DNA from: an uncultured Collinsella sp.
GTDB lineage: Bacteria; Actinomycetota; Coriobacteriia; Coriobacteriales; Coriobacteriaceae
Assembly (NCBI GenBank): GCA_902475375.1
Contig: CABRZC010000104.1
Coordinates: 1-6,639 of the forward strand
Reading direction: 5' to 3'
DNA length: 6,639 bases
A program made the translations under genes and the position numbers. The first letter of the stretch is position 1, and every line of letters begins with the position of its first letter. The notes beneath the pieces are model-generated. The model made no database searches. It was not told where the DNA came from and was given only the letters and a program-made list of their open reading frames with translations. Below, in pieces: positions 1 through 4,137 of the stretch.

Positions 1-10
1 CTACTGCGAA

Positions 11-73
11 CAGTCCTGCTCGCACGGAAAGCACATTAAGTGCTTTCCGGCTCGTGCGGAACTTGTATCAAAC
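11..73 (+). repeat. Hairpin repeat element, copy 1
   Basis: A non-coding element with a strong stem-loop. A 9-bp perfect stem (26-34 with 40-48) closes a 5-base loop (ATTAA). A second 5-bp stem (CGCAC at 21-25 with GTGCG at 54-58) is offset by a one-sided 5-base bulge (GGCTC, 49-53). The opposite strand at 208-271 carries the same element with the same architecture, starting CAGTCCTG and ending near GGAACT...CAAAC. The two copies differ in the inner stem by two base pairs, and both changes keep pairing. This shows directly that pairing, not primary sequence, has been preserved. The function is unknown. It could be a dispersed REP-like or MITE-like element, or a structured 3'-end element. The T run expected of a simple terminator is absent. 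Confidence 0.75.
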
Positions 74-74
74 T

Positions 75-92
75 AAAGGCCAAGGGGCCTTT
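75..92. terminator. Short bidirectional terminator-like hairpin
   Basis: AAAGGCC (75-81) pairs perfectly with GGCCTTT (86-92) around a 4-base loop (AAGG). The A/T-flanked GC stem is symmetrical, so it could terminate transcription from either side. On the minus strand it could end the peptidase transcript, on the plus strand a gene lying left of the window. The T run is only three bases, so this is a moderate call at best. Confidence 0.4.
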
Positions 93-183
93 GCTATAAG
101 AATCGATTGTCAGGCTGCCAGAATTTGAAGATCTTAGACGCGCGGTACACAGGGGCCTGGGCTGAAAGGGATTTAGTTGAGTA
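93..183. other. Intergenic stretch without recognised features
   Basis: The space between the two hairpin elements shows no credible gene, no RNA family I recognise and no further strong dyad. A TATAAG box occurs at 95-100 on the plus strand, but no hexamer resembling a -35 lies at a suitable distance. A minus-strand open frame across it has no family resemblance and would have to run through both arms of the 29-bp inverted repeat, so it is not annotated. Confidence 0.5.
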
Positions 184-308
184 GGTTGCCCGGTGGGTCT
201 TGGTTATGTTTGTCGCGAGTTCCGCACGAGCCGAAGAGCACTTAATGTGCTCTTCGTGCGAGCCAGGACTGTAGAGCAGCAAACATAACCAAGACCCACC
301 GGGCAACC
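184..308. repeat. Perfect 29-bp inverted repeat enclosing hairpin element copy 2
   Basis: Bases 184-212 (starting GGTTGCCC, ending ATGTTTG) are the exact reverse complement of 280-308, 29 of 29 positions. The 67-base interior is itself mostly palindromic and holds the second copy of the hairpin element. Transcribed from the peptidase side, the whole 125 bases could fold into one long rod with an inner hairpin, beginning 12 bases after the peptidase stop codon. Possible readings are a small non-autonomous mobile element with terminal inverted repeats, an RNA-stabilising 3' structure or a recombination substrate. I see no target-site duplication at its edges (183 and 309 do not continue a repeat) and no recombinase in the window. 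Confidence 0.85.
208..271 (-). repeat. Hairpin repeat element, copy 2
   Basis: This is the same element as at 11-73, on the opposite strand and nested in the 29-bp inverted repeat. The inner stem pairs GAAGAGCAC (233-241) with GTGCTCTTC (247-255) around TTAAT. The outer stem pairs CGCAC (223-227) with GTGCG (256-260), again with a 5-base one-sided bulge (228-232). Relative to copy 1 there is one extra G after CAGTCCTG and two compensatory base-pair exchanges in the inner stem. The loop and the outer stem are unchanged. Outside the hairpin the match continues through GGAACT to CAAAC, where it runs into the end of the 29-bp arm. Confidence 0.75.
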
Positions 309-320
309 GGACGAGCTAGT

Positions 321-1322
321 TTACTTCGCGGCGCCGGGGATGCCGTGGGAGGTTTTGGCGGTTTTGGCTCCGTTTACGATGGCGGTCTGTAGGGCCCTTA
401 CGGCGAGCATGCCCAGCAGGTCTAGGGGAACGGCGGCGCTTGCCTGGGCGCCCAGTTTGCCGCTGGCGAGGGTGTAGATGGTGTCGCCGTCGTTGGTGGT
501 GTGTGTAGGGCGGATGGCGTGCGCGTAGGCATCTGCGGCCATTTGGGACACCTTGGTGGCCTGGGCCTTAGTGAGCTCCACGTTGGTGACGATGCAGCTG
601 ATGGTGGTGTTGGTGCGGTCGAGCGGCATCTGCATGGATCCGGCGGCGGCAAAGGCTGCGAGTTCCATGTCGACGATCTGGTCGCTATCGGCCGCGGCGC
701 GCATACCGGCGACCCACTCGCCGGTGAAGGGGTCGACAACGTTGCCACAGGCGTTGACCGAGACCACGGCGCCCACCTTGATGGGGCCGAGCGCCACGGC
801 GGCAGCGCCAAGGCCGGCCTTCATGCAGGTGGCGGGCCCCATGAGCTTTCCGACGGTGGCACCCGTGCCGGCACCTACATTGCCCTGCTCGAGCGTGGCA
901 GGGGTGTTGTCGAGTGCCTCACGCACGGCGGCGATGCCGGCCTCTATGTCGGGGCGCACGGTGGGATCGCCAAAGGCGAGGTCGAAGATGCAGCTGGAGC
1001 ACACGATGGGTACTTGCGTGGGGCCGACGGGAAGGCCGATGCCGCGGCTCTCAAGCTCGCGAGCGACGCCGCTTGCAGCCTCGAGGCCAAAGGCCGATCC
1101 ACCCGAAAGGCAGACGGCGTGGACCTTATCGACGGTGTTCTCGGGACGCAGCAGGTCGGTTTCGCGCGATGCTGGAGCACCGCCGCGAACGTCAACGCCG
1201 CCGGTGGCGCCCTCGGGTGCCACGATTACGGTGCAACCGGTGCCGGCCTCCTCGTCCGTATAGTTGCCATAGCAAAAGCCATCGACATCGCAGACGTCAA
1301 TGGCCTCGAGCAGTGTATCCAT
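321..1322 (-). CDS. P1-family (DmpA/NylC-like) self-processing peptidase
   Basis: A 333-residue protein of the P1 peptidase family (L-aminopeptidase/D-esterase, beta-aminopeptidase and nylon-oligomer hydrolase relatives), whose members cut their own chain to expose an N-terminal Ser/Thr nucleophile. The family signatures are complete: a TGCTVI strand with VRGGAP (residues 28-50), the SGGSAFGLEAA block (73-83), GNVGAGTGA (147-155), and NTTI (238-241). NylC-type enzymes cleave between Asn and Thr at this last site, which predicts an alpha chain ending at Asn238 and a beta chain starting with nucleophile Thr239. HTTNDGD (274-280) carries the conserved acidic pair. There is no signal peptide, so it should be cytoplasmic. 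The substrate cannot be read from sequence. Nine cysteines, including a CSSC pair (108-111), are noticeable. The start is supported by TAGGAG six bases upstream. It is separated from maf by a hairpin, so it may have its own promoter. Confidence 0.9.
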   Translation of the reverse strand: MDTLLEAIDVCDVDGFCYGNYTDEEAGTGCTVIVAPEGATGGVDVRGGAPASRETDLLRPENTVDKVHAVCLSGGSAFGLEAASGVARELESRGIGLPVGPTQVPIVCSSCIFDLAFGDPTVRPDIEAGIAAVREALDNTPATLEQGNVGAGTGATVGKLMGPATCMKAGLGAAAVALGPIKVGAVVSVNACGNVVDPFTGEWVAGMRAAADSDQIVDMELAAFAAAGSMQMPLDRTNTTISCIVTNVELTKAQATKVSQMAADAYAHAIRPTHTTNDGDTIYTLASGKLGAQASAAVPLDLLGMLAVRALQTAIVNGAKTAKTSHGIPGAAK

Positions 1323-1328
1323 GTTTAA

Positions 1329-1334
1329 CTCCTA
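1329..1334 (-). promoter_or_regulatory. Ribosome binding site of the P1 peptidase gene
   Basis: TAGGAG lies six bases before the ATG at 1322. It is the best Shine-Dalgarno match in the window and fixes this start. A TACAAT box (1387-1392) just after the 1393-1415 hairpin could be a -10 element, but no good -35 hexamer stands 16-18 bases upstream. Confidence 0.75.
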
Positions 1335-1392
1335 TCGGTTTTCCGCCGCGCCTTGTGCCCGGTCGGGATCCGTACGGTACGCCAAAATTGTA

Positions 1393-1415
1393 GGCGCTGG
1401 GGAATACCCAGCGCC
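1393..1415 (-). terminator. Hairpin terminator after maf
   Basis: A perfect 9-bp GC-rich stem (GGCGCTGGG, 1393-1401, with CCCAGCGCC, 1407-1415) closes a 5-base loop. It sits eight bases after the maf stop codon. On the minus strand it is followed by TACAATTTT, an interrupted T run, so termination may be partial and some read-through into the peptidase gene is possible. Confidence 0.55.
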
Positions 1416-1423
1416 AGATGCAA

Positions 1424-2005
1424 TTACGAGAGTTTTTGAATCGCGCGCGCGACGCGGGCGATGGGCAAGCCCACCACGTTATAGAAGTCGCCCGAAATAT
1501 CGTGCACGAGCATGCGTCCGCCTGTGCCCTGAATGCCGTAGGCGCCGGCCTTGTCCATGGGCTCACCCGAGGCGACGTAGCGCTCGATCTGCTCGTCGGT
1601 GAGCTCGTAGAACGTCACGTCGGTCACATCGACAAAGGACAGGCTCTCGGCGGCATGCGGGGCTGTAGCGTCGCCGGCTTTAACGATGCAGACGCCGGTC
1701 GCCACCTGGTGCGTGCGGCCCGAAAGCTCGCGGAGCATGGTGCGCGCCTCGTCCTCGTTTGCCGGCTTGCCCAAAATTTGGCCGTCAAAGGTGACAATAG
1801 TATCGGCCGCGACGGTCAGCTCATTGGGCTCGGCATGCTCGGCGGCGACGGCAGCGGCTTTGGCACGCGCCAAGCGCTCGACGAGCGTAAGCGGAGCTTC
1901 GCCATCAAAAGGCGTTTCATCGATGTCTGCAGGAATTACGCGAATGTTATAGCCTGCCTCGCGCATCAGCTCTATGCGGCGCGGCGATTGCGAAGCCAAA
2001 ATCAT
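1424..2005 (-). CDS. maf: Maf-family nucleoside triphosphate pyrophosphatase
   Basis: A full-length 193-residue Maf protein. Maf enzymes hydrolyse non-canonical or surplus nucleoside triphosphates to the monophosphate and pyrophosphate in the cytoplasm, keeping the nucleotide pool clean. Signatures run in order: SQSPRR at the N-terminus (residues 5-10), AADT (66-69) with the catalytic Asp68, GKP (79-81), SGRTHQV (95-101), and GEPMDKAGAYGIQG (147-160). The IQG glutamine and the arginine pair in SPRR resemble the YhdE subgroup (dTTP/UTP pyrophosphatase) more than the YceF subgroup (m7GTP), so dTTPase/UTPase activity is the better guess. Its ATG overlaps the stop codon of the upstream DJ-1-family gene (ATGA). 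The only Shine-Dalgarno-like sequence (GAGG, about 11 bases upstream) is weak and lies inside that gene, so translational coupling is likely. Confidence 0.95.
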   Translation of the reverse strand: MILASQSPRRIELMREAGYNIRVIPADIDETPFDGEAPLTLVERLARAKAAAVAAEHAEPNELTVAADTIVTFDGQILGKPANEDEARTMLRELSGRTHQVATGVCIVKAGDATAPHAAESLSFVDVTDVTFYELTDEQIERYVASGEPMDKAGAYGIQGTGGRMLVHDISGDFYNVVGLPIARVARAIQKLS

Positions 2006-2544
2006 AGTTGGATGCCCTCGGCGACCTTCTCGACGGCCTTCTCGCCGGCGAGCGTGCGCAGCAACTCCAAGGCAAAGGGGAGTGACTGTGCCATGCCGCT
2101 GGCAGTAATGATGTTGCCGTCTTGCGTGACCTTCTCGCCGGTATAAGCTCCCTCTGGGAAGCTCTTCTCAAAGCCGGGGAAGCACGTGGCGCGGCGTCCC
2201 TCGAGTAGACCAAGCTCGCCCAGGATAAATGGGGCGGCGCAGATGGCGGCAACGTGCTTGGTCGCGGCGAACTCGCAGACGACATCGCAGACGCGCTGGT
2301 CGGCGCGCAGGTTGGTGGCTCCGGGCAGGCCGCCAGGCAGTACGACGCAGTCGTACTCGTCAAAGTTTATTTCGTCAAAGAGGGCATCGCAGGTTACGGG
2401 AATCTGCAGCGAGCTTACGACCTCGCGCGTGGGCATGATTGAGACGAGCGTGGCGCGCACGCCGCCGCGACGCATGACATCGACCATGGTCAGACATTCA
2501 ATCGTTTCAAAGCCATCGGCGGCGAGAACGGCAACGCTGGGCAT
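2002..2544 (-). CDS. DJ-1/PfpI-family protein (YajL/DJ-1-like)
   Basis: A 180-residue single-domain protein of the DJ-1/ThiJ/PfpI superfamily. DGFETIE (residues 10-16) supplies the conserved glutamate (Glu16, equivalent to DJ-1 Glu18). LPGGLPGA (69-76) is the oxyanion-side glycine loop. AAICAAP (99-105) is the nucleophile elbow with the reactive Cys102, equivalent to DJ-1 Cys106. TASG (147-150) matches the C-terminal family block. Length and motifs fit the DJ-1/YajL branch, linked to oxidative and carbonyl stress (glyoxalase III activity; the proposed deglycase activity is disputed). The ATG at 2544 is chosen because the family's first strand begins there and AAAGGA stands seven bases upstream. 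An in-frame extension to 2664 would read through the leader dyad and the terminator palindrome. It is the first gene of a two-gene unit with maf. Confidence 0.93.
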   Translation of the reverse strand: MPSVAVLAADGFETIECLTMVDVMRRGGVRATLVSIMPTREVVSSLQIPVTCDALFDEINFDEYDCVVLPGGLPGATNLRADQRVCDVVCEFAATKHVAAICAAPFILGELGLLEGRRATCFPGFEKSFPEGAYTGEKVTQDGNIITASGMAQSLPFALELLRTLAGEKAVEKVAEGIQL

Positions 2545-2550
2545 GAGGGT

Positions 2551-2556
2551 TCCTTT
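2551..2556 (-). promoter_or_regulatory. Ribosome binding site deciding the DJ-1-family start
   Basis: AAAGGA lies seven bases before the ATG at 2544 and favours this start over the upstream in-frame ATGs at 2559 and further out, which have no such site. Confidence 0.7.
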
Positions 2557-2560
2557 CATA

Positions 2561-2581
2561 GACGGCATACAATTAGCCGTC
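2561..2581. promoter_or_regulatory. Dyad in the DJ-1/maf leader, candidate operator
   Basis: GACGGC (2561-2566) and GCCGTC (2576-2581) are perfect inverted copies separated by nine bases. The dyad begins at the last base of a TATAAG -10-like box (2581-2586, minus strand) and ends shortly before the Shine-Dalgarno site, so it would cover the transcription start. It could be a repressor site or a 5' UTR hairpin. The matching -35 (TGGCAA, 2603-2608) is poor, so the promoter call is tentative. Confidence 0.4.
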
Positions 2582-2628
2582 TTATACCCCGAAGACCTCC
2601 GCTTGCCACGCTCGATTTCCCAATGTTT

Positions 2629-2687
2629 AAAAAGGGACGGGGATAAAATAATCATTCGGTACAAATTAATTATTTAATCCCCGTCCC
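2629..2687 (-). terminator. Long palindromic terminator after the methyltransferase gene
   Basis: Two 22-base arms (2634-2655 and 2666-2687) are inverted copies at 19 of 22 positions, with the outer 10 positions (GGGACGGGGA) perfect, around a 10-base loop. On the minus strand the stem is followed by TTTTT (2633-2629), as expected of a factor-independent terminator for the gene ending at 2723. On the plus strand the stem is followed only by AGAAAAA, so it is directional. The long A/T-rich inner half is more than a terminator needs and suggests a dispersed palindromic repeat reused as a terminator. Confidence 0.6.
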
Positions 2688-2722
2688 AGAAAAATCATCG
2701 GGCGTGGTCTCGGGCAAACAGT

Positions 2723-4036
2723 CTAGTTGCGCTTGAGGTGGACGACGGTTTCGCAGTGGAAGGTTTGCGGGAACAGGTCGACCGGTGTGATCTTGACGGG
2801 GGAGAAGGTGCCTTCCTCGACAAAGCGCTTAAGGTCGCGTGCCAGGGTGGCAGGGTCGCAGCTCACATAGGCGACATCGCGCGCACTCGTGCTGGCGATG
2901 AGGTCGATGGCCTCGGGCGCCAGACCTGCACGCGGCGGGTCGACCACCAGGACATCGGCATCCTGGTCGGGGAACTCGCGCACGGCATCGCCGCCGATGA
3001 CGTCGACGTTGTCGAGCTTGTTGATCTCGAGGTTACGGCGCAGGTCGCGCACGGCCGGACCGTAGGCCTCGACGGCGGCAACAAAGTCGCAGCGGCGGGC
3101 GAGCGGCAGGGTAAAGGTGCCGGCGCCGCAGTACAGGTCCACGGCAAGCTCGTCTTCCTGCGGATCGAGTGCGTCCATAACGAGCTCGATCAAAATCTCG
3201 GCACCCTTGGTGTTGACCTGGAAAAACGATGGGGCGGACAAGCGCATCTGGCCGTCAGCGATGTTCTCGGTCCACGAGCCCTCACCGGCGAGCATCTCCA
3301 CCTTGGAAACGCGGCGGGCCTTCTTCTCGCCCTTGCTCATGACGCGCACGACGCTCGTGGGGTGTGCGGCGTCTGCCAGCACGCGCGAGACCTGTGAGCG
3401 CGGGAAGGAGCCCGTGGGCGTCCAAAGCGCGATCTCGAGCGCCTTGGTGCGACGCGAAGCGCGAATGCCCACGCGCTCCAGACCCAGGTCGTGGCTGCCG
3501 CTCAGATAGTTGAGCGCGCCGACGACCGATTTGAGTGCCTTGGGAAAACGCTTATCGAACAGCGGGCATGCATCGACAGTCACGATCTTACTGGGATCGA
3601 CGCCGTGCATGCCAAGGCGCACACGTCCGTTAACGAGGGTGGGCTCCAACTCAATTTTATTGCGGTAGCCCCAGTCGTCCTTGGTGTGGCGGATAGGCTG
3701 GACAAGTTCGTTGACCTGGTCGGGGGTGAACTTGCCAATGCGCTCGAGCGTGGAGCGCAGGTTTTGCTCTTTGGCGGCAAGCTGAGCGGTGCGCGAGAGA
3801 TTGCCCCACGAACAACCGCCGCAGATGCCCACGAAGGGGCAGGGGGGCTGAATGCGATCGGGGCTTGGCTCCAGAATCTCGATCGTGCGGGCGCGCATAA
3901 ACGACTTGCCGTCCTGCACGACCTCGGCTTCGACGGTGTCGCCCGCCACGGCGCCTTGCACAAATGTGGCCTTGCCGTTGTCGGCATGTGCCAGACCGTC
4001 GGTGCCGTACGTCATCGATTCTATGGTGAGCTTCAT
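2723..4036 (-). CDS. rlmD: RlmD/TrmA-family RNA (uracil-C5)-methyltransferase
   Basis: A 437-residue class I SAM-dependent methyltransferase that makes 5-methyluridine in RNA, most like RlmD (RumA), which acts on 23S rRNA U1939. An N-terminal TRAM RNA-binding domain (residues about 1-55) precedes the [4Fe-4S] cysteines: Cys66, Cys72 and Cys75 in CPFVGICGGC, with Cys157 in DACPLF. FFQVN (271-275), DLYCGAGTFTL (300-310, SAM site) and DPPRAG (366-371) follow. VSCDPATLARDL (391-402) holds the catalytic Cys393, and FHCETV the likely base Glu429. No key residue is missing. In Gram-positive relatives one enzyme may modify U747, U1939 or both, so the exact target is open. The ATG at 4036 is preferred: the TRAM domain starts there, AGGCAGGA precedes it, and the longer frame to 4114 would translate the ppk1 terminator. 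Confidence 0.92.
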   Translation of the reverse strand: MKLTIESMTYGTDGLAHADNGKATFVQGAVAGDTVEAEVVQDGKSFMRARTIEILEPSPDRIQPPCPFVGICGGCSWGNLSRTAQLAAKEQNLRSTLERIGKFTPDQVNELVQPIRHTKDDWGYRNKIELEPTLVNGRVRLGMHGVDPSKIVTVDACPLFDKRFPKALKSVVGALNYLSGSHDLGLERVGIRASRRTKALEIALWTPTGSFPRSQVSRVLADAAHPTSVVRVMSKGEKKARRVSKVEMLAGEGSWTENIADGQMRLSAPSFFQVNTKGAEILIELVMDALDPQEDELAVDLYCGAGTFTLPLARRCDFVAAVEAYGPAVRDLRRNLEINKLDNVDVIGGDAVREFPDQDADVLVVDPPRAGLAPEAIDLIASTSARDVAYVSCDPATLARDLKRFVEEGTFSPVKITPVDLFPQTFHCETVVHLKRN

Positions 4037-4083
4037 GTTCCTGCCTGTCATTCGCGGTATTGTCCGCAACCATGGTAGCAGGG

Positions 4084-4127
4084 AAAAGCGCCCTGTATCT
4101 GGGGCATTCCTCAAATACGGGGCGCTT
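4084..4127 (-). terminator. Strong hairpin terminator after ppk1
   Basis: AAGCGCCC (4120-4127 read on the minus strand) pairs with GGGCGCTT (4086-4093). One mismatch follows, then four more pairs (GTAT/ATAC), and the 16-base apex can pair further (TGAGG with CCCCA, one mismatch). A TTTT run (4087-4084) overlaps and follows the stem. It starts 11 bases after the ppk1 stop codon, making it the clearest terminator in the window. It implies that the methyltransferase gene needs its own promoter within 4037-4083, where I see no convincing pair of hexamers. Confidence 0.75.
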
Positions 4128-4137
4128 CTACAAACGT

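Noticed and set aside
94..306. Minus-strand open frame of 70 codons with a TTG start
   Set aside because: It consists largely of the inverted-repeat arms and hairpin core, has no convincing ribosome binding site and resembles no protein family. The structure accounts for the sequence better than coding does.
11..308. CRISPR array or retron-like locus
   Set aside because: There are only two inverted copies with no regular spacers, and no cas or reverse transcriptase gene is present. The nested inverted repeats alone are not enough to call either system.
184..308. Invertible promoter switch between the 29-bp arms
   Set aside because: The enclosed 67 bases are largely palindromic, so inversion would change little. 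I see no promoter inside and no recombinase in the window.
501..1328. Plus-strand open frame of 275 codons opposite the peptidase gene
   Set aside because: It has the same codon-to-codon antisense register and the same lack of any recognisable domain. The minus-strand P1 peptidase motifs explain the region.
1418..2146. Plus-strand open frame of 242 codons opposite maf and the end of the DJ-1-family gene
   Set aside because: It is an antisense shadow in register with maf and runs into the neighbouring gene without any protein-family signal.
2545..2664. N-terminal extension of 40 residues on the DJ-1-family protein
   Set aside because: It would translate the leader dyad and part of the terminator palindrome. 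The family's first beta strand and a good Shine-Dalgarno site both point to the ATG at 2544.
2738..4078. Plus-strand open frames (2738-3397, 3491-4078) opposite the methyltransferase gene
   Set aside because: 2738-3397 lies in the mirrored codon register of a complete RlmD-family gene. Neither frame has motifs of its own.
4037..4114. N-terminal extension of 26 residues on the methyltransferase
   Set aside because: Its first part is the 3' side of the ppk1 terminator, and the TRAM domain begins at the ATG at 4036, which has an AGGCAGGA sequence before it.
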